Shown one piece after another: positions 36,599-46,028 of a stretch of DNA of 64,000 nt; the first letter of the stretch is position 1, and each line of letters begins with the position of its first letter. The DNA is taken from the NCBI RefSeq assembly GCF_023061285.1, contig NZ_JAKGAM010000007.1, forward strand, positions 85,631 through 149,630, given 5' to 3'. The notes under the pieces were generated by a model. It had not been told where the DNA came from and searched no databases. It saw only the letters and a program-made list of their open reading frames with translations. A program made the translations under genes and the position numbers. The stretch is from Chromohalobacter nigrandesensis (GTDB lineage: Bacteria; Pseudomonadota; Gammaproteobacteria; Pseudomonadales; Halomonadaceae).

Positions 36599-37882
36599 TT
36601 GAGCGATGACATACCCTTAGGGCTGCTGCTGACGCTGCTGTTCGTGCTCATCTGCCTATCCGCCTTCTTTTCCAGCTCGGAAACCGGAATGATGTCGATC
36701 AACCGCTATCGTCTGTCGCACCAGGCCAATAGCGGAGAGCGCACCGCCAAGCGCGTAATGCGCCTGCTGAGCCGCCCCGACCGGCTGATCGGTGTCATCC
36801 TCATCGGCAATAACTTCGTCAACAACCTCGCTGCCTCCATTGCTACGATCATCGCCATCCATTTCTTCGGCGATGTCTCCGGACCGGCCATCTCCACCGC
36901 CGTGCTGACCATCGTGATTCTGATCTTCGCCGAGGTCACGCCCAAGACGTTCGCCGCCGTCAAACCAGAACGCATCGCCTATCCTGCGTCCGTGGCACTG
37001 GAACCGCTACTCAAACTCTTCTATCCATTGGTGTGGCTCGTCAATGCGATTTCCAATGGCCTTTTGCGGCTCATGGGCGTCAAGGATATCGACGGCAGTG
37101 CCGACAACCTGACGCGTGACGAACTGCGTACGGTCGTTCACGAGGCCGGCACCATGATCCCCCGGCGCCACCAGTCCATGCTGCTGTCGATCCTCGATCT
37201 AGAAAACGTGACCGTCAACGACATCATGGTGCCACGCCAGGAAATCGCCGGCATCGACCTCGACGACGACCTCGAAACCATCCTCGCCCAGATCCGCTCC
37301 AGCCAGCACACGCGCGTACCGGTCTACAAAGGCGACATCAACAACATCATCGGCATCCTGCACCTGCGCAACGCCGCGCGCTTCCTCTCCAAGCCCGAGG
37401 TGACCAAAGCCGCCATCGTCCAGGAGGCCCGCGAGCCCTATTTCATTCCCGAATCGACGCCGCTTCACACCCAGTTGCTCAATTTCCAGCAGCAGAAGCG
37501 TCGTATCGGCATCGTGGTCGACGAATATGGCGACGTAGAAGGGTTGGCGACACTGGAAGACATCCTCGAGGAGATCGTCGGCGAGTTCACTACCGACGAA
37601 GCGGCCACGCATCGCGAGATTCATCCTCAGGACGACGGCAGCTATATCATCGAGGGCACGACCAACATCCGCGATATCAACAAAGTACTCGCCTGGCAGT
37701 TGCCTACCGATGGCCCCAAGACACTCAACGGATTGATCCTCGAACACCTGGAAGCCTTTCCCGACGCGCCCGCCTGCCTGCAACTGGGGGCGATCCGCAT
37801 GGAAATCCTGCAGATCAAGGACAACCTGATCACCTCGGCGCGTTGCTGGCAGTCGGCACGCCGCACCTGGGCGCTGAGTTAA
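36599..37882 (+). CDS. CNNM/CorC-type transporter (DUF21 + CBS pair + CorC_HlyC domain)
   Basis: This 427-residue protein has an N-terminal DUF21 membrane domain, with SSSETGMMSINRYRLSHQA in the first loop and four membrane segments to about residue 150. Two CBS domains follow (VNDIMVPRQEIAGIDLDDDL and RIGIVVDEYGDVEGLATLED), then a C-terminal CorC_HlyC domain (YIIEGTTNIRDINKVL). Relatives are linked to magnesium or cobalt export. The start is a TTG at 36599. Its TAA stop overlaps the TAA of the convergent fusion gene in the four bases TTAA. Confidence 0.9.
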   Translation: MSDDIPLGLLLTLLFVLICLSAFFSSSETGMMSINRYRLSHQANSGERTAKRVMRLLSRPDRLIGVILIGNNFVNNLAASIATIIAIHFFGDVSGPAISTAVLTIVILIFAEVTPKTFAAVKPERIAYPASVALEPLLKLFYPLVWLVNAISNGLLRLMGVKDIDGSADNLTRDELRTVVHEAGTMIPRRHQSMLLSILDLENVTVNDIMVPRQEIAGIDLDDDLETILAQIRSSQHTRVPVYKGDINNIIGILHLRNAARFLSKPEVTKAAIVQEAREPYFIPESTPLHTQLLNFQQQKRRIGIVVDEYGDVEGLATLEDILEEIVGEFTTDEAATHREIHPQDDGSYIIEGTTNIRDINKVLAWQLPTDGPKTLNGLILEHLEAFPDAPACLQLGAIRMEILQIKDNLITSARCWQSARRTWALS

Positions 37883-39771
37883 TCCGCCGTCACGCCGATC
37901 TCGGCCTCGGCCTTGCGCTTGAGCTCGACCACGCGCCGCTCCATGTCGGCGCGCTTGGCCTCGCCCGCTGGAATAGGGTCGCCGAAATGCAGCGCAACCC
38001 GGGCCCGGAAACGCCGTGGCCACTTGGTCAATGCCTTGCCGCCGCGATTCGAAGTCCATGATCCCCATAGCCCGGCCAGTCCGGCAGGCACCACCGGCAC
38101 AGGGTCTCGCGCCAGGATGATATCCACGCCACGGCGAAAACGCTGCATCTCGCCGTCCGTCGTCAAGCGCCCCTCGGGGAACAGCATCACCACCTCCCCC
38201 TGACGCAAGGCATGACTCACTTCATCCAGGGCACGCCGCACACCGCCTGGGTCGCAGCGCTCGGAATCCACCGGGATGGCGCCGGCAATGCGAAAAAACC
38301 AGTTGAGCCACCGGGATTCGTAAATGGGACGATCCATCAAGAAACGCAGCGGACGCGGACACCCACCGCCCAGGATCAAGGCATCCATGAAGCTGACATG
38401 GTTGCACACCACCAACGCCGCGCCGCGTGCAGGGACGGCTTGGCGCCCGCGAAAACGCAGCCGATACAGCACCCGGATCAGCACGAAAATCGACAGGCGC
38501 AGTGCCGGACGCGGCACCAGACACAGGATGATCGCCGCCAGCGTCAGGGACACCGCCGACAGGGCCAGCATGAAGGTATTCAGCGAGGCGCCGATCGCAC
38601 TCAGCACGACGACACCGAAGCCCGCCGCCAGCACCATGAACAGTGCATTGAGGATATTGTTGGCGGCGATCATGCGGGCGCGATTGTCATCGTCGCTTTC
38701 GATCTGAATCAGCGTATACAACGGCACGATGTACAAGCCGCCGCCCAGACCGATCACCGCGAAGTCGAGAAACTGCCGCCAGAAACCCGGCGACAGGCTC
38801 AATGTCGCCAACCCCGACTGACTGCCCGCCAGCGGCTGACTCAACCCCAGATCGAGACCGGCCAGGCCGAAGAGCAAGGCACCGGCCGGGATCAAGCCGA
38901 CCTCCAGGCGACCCGCCGACAAACGTGCACACAGCAGCGCACCCGCACCGACACCCAGCGCAAACGCCCCCAGCAAGGTACTGACCACGGCTTCATCGCC
39001 ATGCACGACATCGCGTGTCCAGGCCGGCATCTGGGTCAGATAGCAGGCCCCTAGAAACCAGAACAGACTGATGCCCAGCAAGGCGCGAAACACTTGCGGC
39101 TGACGCCAGGCGTCGCGCAGCACTTCACGTCCGCCACGCCAGGGTCGCCACGGCGTAGCACCCACCTGGGTGGGCGGTGCACTCGGCACCCACAGGCTAG
39201 CGAGAAGCCCCAGGAGCGCCAGCACCACTAAGGTGGCGGCGATACTTCCCCGCGCCCAGTCACCCTCGAGCGACGCCAGCACCCCTGCCAGCAGCGTGCC
39301 CAGCAGGATCGACAGGAAAGTACCCAGGCTGACCCAGGCGTTGCCCTTGACGAGCTCGGTTGGCGACAAGTGTTGCGGCAGGATAGCGTACTTCACCGGC
39401 CCGAAGAGCGCCGACTGGGTACCCATCATGAACAACAATGCCAGCAGTACAGCATAGGCCTCGTACCAGACGGCGGCCGCCGCCATGCTCATGGTCACGA
39501 GTTCCAGCACCTTGAGGCGTCTGACCAGACGACGCTTGTCGAGACGGTCGGCCAGTAAGCCGCCCCATGCCGAAAACAACAGGAAAGGCAGGATGAAAAG
39601 CCCCGCCGCGAGATTGTTGAGCAATCCCGTGTCCCAGCCATAGCGCGGCACAGCGACGAAGGTCAGTAGCAACAGCAGGACATTCTTGAAGACGTTGTCG
39701 TTGAACGCCCCCAGGGCCTGTGTCCAGAAGAAGGGAGCGAATCGACGCTGGGTAAGCAATCGGGGGATCAC
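37879..39771 (-). CDS. Fusion of LplT-like MFS transporter and PlsC-type acyltransferase
   Basis: This 630-residue protein has two parts. Residues about 1-425 form an MFS transporter like LplT (lysophospholipid flippase), with FFWTQALGAFNDNVFKNVLLLLL and GLLADRLDKRRLVRRLK. Residues about 440-630 form a lysophospholipid/1-acylglycerol-3-phosphate acyltransferase with CNHVSFMDAL (NHx4D) and FPEGRLTTDG. Together they could import and re-acylate lysophospholipids. Many relatives add a third acyl-ACP synthetase domain, which is absent here. The GTG at 39771 overlaps the TetR stop (GTGA), so the two are coupled. Confidence 0.88.
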   Translation of the reverse strand: MIPRLLTQRRFAPFFWTQALGAFNDNVFKNVLLLLLTFVAVPRYGWDTGLLNNLAAGLFILPFLLFSAWGGLLADRLDKRRLVRRLKVLELVTMSMAAAAVWYEAYAVLLALLFMMGTQSALFGPVKYAILPQHLSPTELVKGNAWVSLGTFLSILLGTLLAGVLASLEGDWARGSIAATLVVLALLGLLASLWVPSAPPTQVGATPWRPWRGGREVLRDAWRQPQVFRALLGISLFWFLGACYLTQMPAWTRDVVHGDEAVVSTLLGAFALGVGAGALLCARLSAGRLEVGLIPAGALLFGLAGLDLGLSQPLAGSQSGLATLSLSPGFWRQFLDFAVIGLGGGLYIVPLYTLIQIESDDDNRARMIAANNILNALFMVLAAGFGVVVLSAIGASLNTFMLALSAVSLTLAAIILCLVPRPALRLSIFVLIRVLYRLRFRGRQAVPARGAALVVCNHVSFMDALILGGGCPRPLRFLMDRPIYESRWLNWFFRIAGAIPVDSERCDPGGVRRALDEVSHALRQGEVVMLFPEGRLTTDGEMQRFRRGVDIILARDPVPVVPAGLAGLWGSWTSNRGGKALTKWPRRFRARVALHFGDPIPAGEAKRADMERRVVELKRKAEAEIGVTAD

Positions 39772-40382
39772 GACTCTCTCGGACCGTACTTGAGTCCCAT
39801 CAGCGTGGTGGTCAGCAATTGATCGAGCAACTCGGTGACTTCCAGCGACTGGCCCTGCCAGACGCCCAAACGTTCGTTGAGCCCCAGTTGAACCAAACCA
39901 TGCACACTCCCCCATAGGGTACGCGCCATGCGCCGTGCCTCGAGTTCCCCCATCAGCGGCTGGTACTCGGCAAGCGCCGCCTCGACACGCACGAACAGGC
40001 CCTCGATCATGTCATTCTGACGTTGGTCCAGCTCGCCCTCTTGGGCTAGCGGGTATTCGAACAGCATCTGCCAGCGATAGGGCTCATGCTGCGCGAATAT
40101 CCAATAAGCCGTCGCCAATGCCTTCAGACGCGACTCGGGATCGGCGCCCTCAAGTTCCTCCACGGCCACCCGCAGGCGCCTCAGCGTCTCGACGTTGACG
40201 TATTGCAGCAGGTTGCCAAAACTACCGTAGAGTTTCAGCAGCGTGCTAGGCGCACATCCCACCTCGCGCGCCAACGAGCGCAGCGACAGCGTATGCACAG
40301 GATTATCGCGTAGCCAGGCGTCACACGCCGCCATGACCTGGCTATGCAGCACCTCGGGTGCATGCTGTCTGGGACGAGCCAT
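39768..40382 (-). CDS. TetR-family transcriptional regulator
   Basis: A 204-residue regulator whose N-terminal helix-turn-helix reads HTLSLRSLAREVGCAPSTLLKLYGSFGNLLQYVN (about 31-64), preceded by the usual first helix. The C-terminal ligand domain has the WHG-like pattern AYWIFAQHEPYRWQMLFEYP. The ATG at 40382 has GAGGA just ahead. It is translationally coupled to the LplT-PlsC fusion, so it probably represses that gene in response to a lipid-like ligand. It is divergent from the SRAP-like gene across 228 bases without a clear operator. Confidence 0.88.
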   Translation of the reverse strand: MARPRQHAPEVLHSQVMAACDAWLRDNPVHTLSLRSLAREVGCAPSTLLKLYGSFGNLLQYVNVETLRRLRVAVEELEGADPESRLKALATAYWIFAQHEPYRWQMLFEYPLAQEGELDQRQNDMIEGLFVRVEAALAEYQPLMGELEARRMARTLWGSVHGLVQLGLNERLGVWQGQSLEVTELLDQLLTTTLMGLKYGPRES

Positions 40383-40610
40383 CGGATTCCTCGTGATGAG
40401 CATGCACGGCACTTGACTCTTGCCTGTATTGCCAATTTTGCTCTTAGCAAGCGCAAGAGTCCGAACCGCGCGTGGTCGAACAGCGTTTCCCCCAGCATAT
40501 CGGGAACGCACGCAAACGCAAGTGGCAAGCCTTGCGATAAATCAAAAGCAGCGCTGGTAAGCGCCCGCCAGCGTGGCTTACCCTGTCGGGTCGAACCGCG
40601 AGGAGAGTGC

Positions 40611-41282
40611 ATGGCCGGCCGTCTTTACATCAAGCCCTGGACAACGCCGCCGCTCGACGCGCTTCGCCAGGACAGCCAGCCGATCGTCGGCCCCAACCTG
40701 GCACCGCGTCGTCCTATTTCGATTATTCGTCAGGACGCGGGCGAAGCGCATTGGGCCACGGCATTCTGGGGGCTGACCCCGCCCTGGCTCAAGGTGCTGG
40801 ACCATGCGCCGCATTGCGCCCGCGCCGAATCGCTCGAGCAGCGCCCGATGTTTCGCGAGGCCTTTCACGCGCGGCGCTGCCTGATTCCGGTCGCCGGCGT
40901 CTATGTCTGGAAGCCGCAGCCACGCATGAAGCAGCCGTTTCTGGTCACCCGCGTCGACCGAGCGCCGCTGCTGCTGGCCGGGGTCTGGTGCCGTTATCAC
41001 ACCACGCTGACAGAGTTTAACGACTCTACGGCCTTGATCACGGTGCCCAGCAATCCACTGCTGACACCGCTCAGCGATCGCTTTCCAGCCATCATCGAGG
41101 TGGGGGATGCCCATGAGTGGCTGGCGCCAGCGACTCCGGACGAACGTGCCCGCGAGATGCTGACCCCCGCTCCGCTGGAACTGTTGGGCGCTTTTCCTGT
41201 ATCAAGACGTGTCAACGATCCAAAGCATCAAGACTGGGCCTGCGGACATCCCACCGGCCCGATGACCTACTGGCATCAGTGA
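40611..41282 (+). CDS. SRAP-family (YedK/HMCES-like) protein lacking the catalytic residues
   Basis: SRAP proteins use Cys2 to form a DNA-protein crosslink with abasic sites in single-stranded DNA. The 223-residue product clearly aligns with the fold (FWGLTPPWL, ARAESLEQRPMFREAF, RRCLIPVAGVYVWK, QPFLVTR, SRRVNDPKHQ). The four key residues are changed: Cys2 to Ala (MAGRL), the Asn before AR-E to Cys69, the Glu of GxYEW to Val99, and the His of HDRxP to Ser155. An AGGAG site fixes the ATG at 40611. It cannot use known SRAP chemistry and may be a binding-only or redirected protein. Confidence 0.85.
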   Translation: MAGRLYIKPWTTPPLDALRQDSQPIVGPNLAPRRPISIIRQDAGEAHWATAFWGLTPPWLKVLDHAPHCARAESLEQRPMFREAFHARRCLIPVAGVYVWKPQPRMKQPFLVTRVDRAPLLLAGVWCRYHTTLTEFNDSTALITVPSNPLLTPLSDRFPAIIEVGDAHEWLAPATPDERAREMLTPAPLELLGAFPVSRRVNDPKHQDWACGHPTGPMTYWHQ

Positions 41283-41298
41283 ACAAGGAGTCTTCACC

Positions 41299-44124
41299 GT
41301 GTTTTCGTCCCCTTCCCTTGCAGCCCGCTGGCTGCTCGGCGCGCTCATCGTTCTCGTCGCCGGTTACCAGACGGCGCGCGCCAGCGACCCGGTCGCCGAG
41401 GTCGTCGAGCCAACCGTCAGCCCCAACGATACCCGCGACTACCGCGCTCTGACGCTCGACAACGGCCTCGAGGTCTTGCTGGTCAGCGATCCGCAGGCCG
41501 ACAAGGCCGCCGCCGCCATGAACGTGGATGTGGGTAGCGCAGACGATCCCGACGCCACCCCCGGCTTGGCGCACTTCCTCGAACACATGCTGTTCCTGGG
41601 CACTGACCGCTACCCGGAAGCCGACGCCTACCAGAATTTCATTTCCGCCCACGGCGGCGATCACAACGCCTTTACCGCCGCGCGGGATACCAACTACTTC
41701 TTCGACATCGAGCCCCAGGCACTGCCCGAAGCCCTGGAGCGCTTCAGCCGCTTCTTCATTGCGCCGCGCTTCAACGCCGAGTACGTCGACCGCGAGCGCA
41801 ACGCCGTCAACTCGGAGTACCAGGCACGCCTGCGCGACGATAGCCGGCGTCTTCAAGAGGCCATCAATCAGGCACTCAACCCCGAACACCCCATGACCCG
41901 TTTCTCGGTGGGTAGCCTGGACACACTCAAGGACAACGATACCTCATCGCTTCGCGAGCGGCTGGTCGCTTTCTACAAGGCGCACTACGGCACCAACGTC
42001 ATGCACCTGACGGTCATCGGCCCCCAGTCGCTCGACGACCTGGAAGCCATGCTGCGCGACCGTTTCGCCGAGGTGCCCGAGCGTCATTTATCGCCCAGCG
42101 AGATCGATACGCCACTGGTCACCGACGAAGAGCTGCCCGCTCGCCTGCAGGTCAAGAGTCTGTCGCAGGACAAGCAGGTGCGCTTCCTGTTCCCGATTCC
42201 CGATCCGCAAGGCGACTATCGCACCAAGCCGGCCGACTATCTCGCCAACCTGTTGGGCCACGAAGGCGAAGGCAGTCTACTCGCGGCATTGCGGCACAAG
42301 GGATGGGCCGATGGCCTCTCGGCGGGTACCATGAACGGCGATGGCCAGCATGCATTCTTCACCGTCTCGGTCAGCCTCACGCCGGAAGGCGCACAACATA
42401 TCGATCGCATCCAGGCTAGCCTGTTCGATCAGATAGCGCGCATTCGCGAAGACGGGCTACAGGCATGGCGCTACGACGAGCAAGCGCGTCTCAACGAACA
42501 AGAGTTCCGTTTTCAGCAACCGGGCGAACCCATCGATCAGGCCAGTCGGCTGGCCATGAACCTGGCCGATTATCCGCTCGAGGATGTGCAATACGCGCCG
42601 TACCGAATGGACGGCTTCGATGCCGCACGTATTCAAGACTATCTTGCCGACATGACCCCGTCGCACTTGTTGCGCGTCTACAGCGGCCCGGACGTCGACG
42701 GCGATGACACCTCGCCCTACTTCGAGGCGCCCTACACGCTGACGCGACTCGCGGACTGGCCGGAGACCGCACCGCTCGATAACCTCGGTCTGCCTCCACA
42801 CAACCCCTTTATCGCCCGCGATCTGGAGGTTCACGAGGCGAGTGGCGATGAACCGCAGGCCGTCGTCGAAGCCCCTAGCGTCGAGCTCTGGCACCTCGCT
42901 AACGATCGCTTCGGGACACCGCGCGTAGAGTGGCGCTTCAGCCTGCAGAACCCCGACGCCTCCGACAGCGCCAGCAATGCCGCCTTGACGCGCCTGCTCG
43001 CCGGCTGGGTCACCGACAGCCTCAATGAGCGCTTCTATCCGGCACGCCTGGCCGGGCAATCCTTCGATGCCTACGCCCACGCACGCGGCATCACGCTCAC
43101 CTTCTCGGGCTGGCGCGATCGTCAAGCGCGTCTGATGGAGGACGTCGTCGAACGCCTCAAGCAAGGTGATATCAGCGAAGAAAGCTTCTCGCGCGTCAAG
43201 TACCGGCTCTCGCAGCAATGGCAGAACGCCCCCCAGGCGCCGCTGCATCAACAGATGTACCGCACGCTCAGCGAGTCGCTGTTGCACCCTCAGTGGACGA
43301 CGTCCTCGATGCTCGAGGCGCTGGATACGCTCAGCGTCGACGACCTGCGCGACTATCGCAACGCCTTCCTCGGGGATCTTTATCTGCAAGCCATGGCGGT
43401 GGGCAACCTGGATGCCGACCTGGCACGCCGTGAGGGCTTGCAAGTGGCCAATGCGCTGACGCCTCGGCTCGAGGCCTCGGACATTCCCGCCCTGTCGCCG
43501 CTGGCAATTCCCGAGACTCCACCGACCCTGCATCCGCACAGTACCCGCAACGACGCCGCTGTATTGCGCTACCTGCAAGGCCCGGACCGCAGCCTCGACA
43601 GCCAGGCACGTCTCGCCGTGCTCGGCAAGATGCTCGAGTCGCCGTTCTACAACCAGTTGCGCACCGAGGAGCAACTCGGCTATATAGTCACGGCCGGCTA
43701 TTCGCCCGTGCTCGATGCGCCTGGCCTGGCGATGCTGGTGCAGTCCCCGGACACCCCTAGCAAGCGCATCGCCGCACGCATGGAAGCCTTCCTGGAGGAC
43801 TTCGACACACGCCTACAGGCACTCGACGATAGCGAGCTGACGCCTTATCGCGACGCGGTCAGCAGCCGCCTGAGGGAGCGCGACAACAGCCTGGGCGGGC
43901 TGACCAACCGCCTCTGGCAGACGCTGGCCTACGCCGAGCCAGACTTCTCACGGCGCGAGAAACTGGCGGATCGCGTCGATGCCATGGATGCCTCGGCAAT
44001 CCGGCAAGCGTGGCGCACGCTACGCCACACACAGCCGCTCACGGTGAGTTACGACGCGCATACTCAGCCCAGCGATGTCATGGGGCTGACGCGTGACTTC
44101 CGACCACTCCCCGCCAACGACTGA
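41299..44124 (+). CDS. M16-family zinc protease (pitrilysin/insulinase-like), periplasmic
   Basis: This 941-residue protein has a signal peptide ending about ARA before SDPVAEV, then four M16 domains. The inverted zinc motif HFLEH (His92, Glu95, His96) has the downstream Glu in RNAVNSEYQ. A long second half is typical of pitrilysin-class enzymes (RTEEQLGYIVTAGYSP, the conserved substrate-binding segment). It probably degrades peptides in the periplasm. The start is a GTG at 41299 with AAGGAG ahead. It begins 16 bases after the SRAP-like gene, so they likely share a transcript. Confidence 0.9.
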   Translation: MFSSPSLAARWLLGALIVLVAGYQTARASDPVAEVVEPTVSPNDTRDYRALTLDNGLEVLLVSDPQADKAAAAMNVDVGSADDPDATPGLAHFLEHMLFLGTDRYPEADAYQNFISAHGGDHNAFTAARDTNYFFDIEPQALPEALERFSRFFIAPRFNAEYVDRERNAVNSEYQARLRDDSRRLQEAINQALNPEHPMTRFSVGSLDTLKDNDTSSLRERLVAFYKAHYGTNVMHLTVIGPQSLDDLEAMLRDRFAEVPERHLSPSEIDTPLVTDEELPARLQVKSLSQDKQVRFLFPIPDPQGDYRTKPADYLANLLGHEGEGSLLAALRHKGWADGLSAGTMNGDGQHAFFTVSVSLTPEGAQHIDRIQASLFDQIARIREDGLQAWRYDEQARLNEQEFRFQQPGEPIDQASRLAMNLADYPLEDVQYAPYRMDGFDAARIQDYLADMTPSHLLRVYSGPDVDGDDTSPYFEAPYTLTRLADWPETAPLDNLGLPPHNPFIARDLEVHEASGDEPQAVVEAPSVELWHLANDRFGTPRVEWRFSLQNPDASDSASNAALTRLLAGWVTDSLNERFYPARLAGQSFDAYAHARGITLTFSGWRDRQARLMEDVVERLKQGDISEESFSRVKYRLSQQWQNAPQAPLHQQMYRTLSESLLHPQWTTSSMLEALDTLSVDDLRDYRNAFLGDLYLQAMAVGNLDADLARREGLQVANALTPRLEASDIPALSPLAIPETPPTLHPHSTRNDAAVLRYLQGPDRSLDSQARLAVLGKMLESPFYNQLRTEEQLGYIVTAGYSPVLDAPGLAMLVQSPDTPSKRIAARMEAFLEDFDTRLQALDDSELTPYRDAVSSRLRERDNSLGGLTNRLWQTLAYAEPDFSRREKLADRVDAMDASAIRQAWRTLRHTQPLTVSYDAHTQPSDVMGLTRDFRPLPAND

Positions 44125-44159
44125 ACGCACTCGCCAGCGGCAGCGGTAGCCAGCATGCA

Positions 44160-44188
44160 AAACGCCCGGGCACATGGCCCGGGCGTTT
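44160..44188. terminator. Bidirectional terminator between the M16 protease gene and sbcB
   Basis: AAACGCCCGGGC and GCCCGGGCGTTT form a perfect 12-bp stem with a five-base loop and A/T flanks, serving both convergent genes. Confidence 0.85.
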
Positions 44189-44214
44189 CGTCTGTCGTCA
44201 GTACATGTCGCGGG

Positions 44215-45702
44215 TCAGTCGAACGCCTGAGGCGGCATCATCGCTTCGACGTGCATGACCAGTTCTTCGAGCACCTGGCGTTGTTCGTCATCCAGCGAGA
44301 CCTGGTTGAGCCGTTCGATCTCGCGCGCGAACCCCGTCAGCGTCAGGCCCGACACCTCGGCGTCGTTCATGCGCGCCCAACGGTAGGCTTCCCACTGCGC
44401 TTGTTCGTCGCCACTCAAGGTATCGGGATAATTGCGTGCCCGCAGACGGAACAGCATTTCCTCCAGGCGCGGATCCTGAAAGGCGAAACGCGCATCGGCC
44501 AGATCCCAGGGCGCCATTTCGTGGGCGCGCTGCATCTCACGACGATCCGCCGGCGAGAAAAAGCCTCCCGAATACAGCATCAAGTCCGGGTCGTTGGACG
44601 GCGCTCCGGGGCCGTCGGCGAAGACCTCGGCAGACTTGGCCGCCACGTCCGGCGCGGCCTGAAGCTGCTTCCAGTGCCCCCGACAGGCCTCCATGTCCAG
44701 CCCCAGCCGGGCCACGATGTCACCATATTCGCCCTGATGGGGACCACTGGTGTCCTTGAGCGAGGTCGCCGGCATGATCACCGGGCTCTTGTTGATTTGG
44801 ATCACCTTGAGCGGAATACGCGCCTCGCCCTCCGCCAGTTCATCGGCACTGGCGAATACCCGCTCGCGAATCTGTGCGGCGCTCAGTGACAGCAGCGGCG
44901 TCGGGTCCACCGACAAGTCATAGACGATCACCCCATTGGGGTTGCTCGGATGCTCAGCCAGCGGCACCACCAGGGCGCTGCAGCCTCGGCTGGCGGGATA
45001 GCGCCGCGAGACGTGGAGCATCGGCTTGCGCGCCTGGATATCCAGCATCTTGGCAACCGTACGCTTGTCGCGCAGCTTGAGCAGATACTCGAACAGTTGC
45101 GGATTGCGCGACTTGAGCAAGCGCGCCAGCTCAATGGTCGCCCGCACGTCGGACAGTGCGTCGTGGGCCCCGGCGTGCTCGATGCCGTTGGCGGCAGTCA
45201 AATCCTCGAGACGAAAGCTCGGCGCCCCGTCATCGCGCGTCGGCCACTCGATGCCTTCCGGACGCAGGGCGTGGTAAGTACGTACCACATCGATCAAATC
45301 CCAGCGCGAGTTGCCGTTTTGCCACTCGCGGGAATACGGGTCGATGAAGTTACGATAGAAGAGATGACGGCTCACCTCATCGTCGAAGCGCAGCGTGTTG
45401 TAGCCCAGCGAACAGGTACCAGGGACACTCATTTCGGCGTGAATGCGTGCAGCGAACTCGATCTCGGCAAGGCCTCGACGGCGCGCGGCTTGTGGGGTGA
45501 TGCCGGTGATCAGGCAGGCCTGGGGATGCGGCAGGAAATCATCCGCCGGCTTGCAATAGAACGTCAGCGGCTCGCCGATCGGGTTGAAATCGAGATCGGT
45601 GCGGATCGCGGCGAACTGCGCGGGGCGATCGCGCCGAGGATCGGCACCGAAAGTTTCATAATCATGCCAAAGAAAGGTCGGTTCGCTCTTGCCCTGCGCC
45701 AT
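44215..45702 (-). CDS. sbcB: Exodeoxyribonuclease I
   Basis: This 495-residue 3'-5' exonuclease acts on single-stranded DNA in mismatch repair and recombination. The DEDDh active site is seen as the N-terminal TFLWHDYETFGADPRRDRP and the later GAHDALSDVRATIELARLL. The SH3-like and helical C-terminal regions follow, with length near the E. coli enzyme (475). It is convergent with the M16 protease gene, with a strong terminator between, and lies 56 bases from minE. Confidence 0.95.
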   Translation of the reverse strand: MAQGKSEPTFLWHDYETFGADPRRDRPAQFAAIRTDLDFNPIGEPLTFYCKPADDFLPHPQACLITGITPQAARRRGLAEIEFAARIHAEMSVPGTCSLGYNTLRFDDEVSRHLFYRNFIDPYSREWQNGNSRWDLIDVVRTYHALRPEGIEWPTRDDGAPSFRLEDLTAANGIEHAGAHDALSDVRATIELARLLKSRNPQLFEYLLKLRDKRTVAKMLDIQARKPMLHVSRRYPASRGCSALVVPLAEHPSNPNGVIVYDLSVDPTPLLSLSAAQIRERVFASADELAEGEARIPLKVIQINKSPVIMPATSLKDTSGPHQGEYGDIVARLGLDMEACRGHWKQLQAAPDVAAKSAEVFADGPGAPSNDPDLMLYSGGFFSPADRREMQRAHEMAPWDLADARFAFQDPRLEEMLFRLRARNYPDTLSGDEQAQWEAYRWARMNDAEVSGLTLTGFAREIERLNQVSLDDEQRQVLEELVMHVEAMMPPQAFD

Positions 45703-45758
45703 GGCCGCAGTCTCCCCACTGCCAAAAGCGATCAGCCTAGCACACCCTGCCCATCGAC

Positions 45759-46028
45759 TCAGCCTGGGCGTCCCTGCTCATCGCGTGGCAAGGTGACGTT
45801 GAGCTCGAGTATCGAGCAGTCATTGTCGCTATCCAGATTGATGTTGATCGCATCCTGGTCGACCTGTACGTAACGCCTGATCACCTCGAGCAGCTCTTGC
45901 TGCAGCATCGGCATGTAGTCAGGCTGGTCGCGCTCACCACGCTGGTGCGCCACAATGATCTGCAGACGCTCCTTGGCAACCGACGCCGACTTCTTGCGTT
46001 CACGCTTGAGAAATTCGAGTAATTTCAT
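45759..46028 (-). CDS. minE: Cell division topological specificity factor MinE
   Basis: This 89-residue protein has the N-terminal membrane and MinD-contact helix ([30 protein letters not shown]) and the C-terminal dimerisation fold. It releases MinD from the membrane and drives the pole-to-pole oscillation. Its ATG overlaps the minD stop by four bases. It ends the minC-minD-minE operon. Confidence 0.97.
   Translation of the reverse strand: MKLLEFLKRERKKSASVAKERLQIIVAHQRGERDQPDYMPMLQQELLEVIRRYVQVDQDAININLDSDNDCSILELNVTLPRDEQGRPG

Noticed and set aside
41212..41889. Long minus-strand frames inside the M16 protease, DUF349, ftsE, lysS and hom genes
   Set aside because: They are shadows of high-G+C coding sequence on the other strand, lack ribosome sites and resemble no family.
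44160..44188. Operator for sbcB
   Set aside because: It lies between two convergent gene ends, so it is best explained as a bidirectional terminator.
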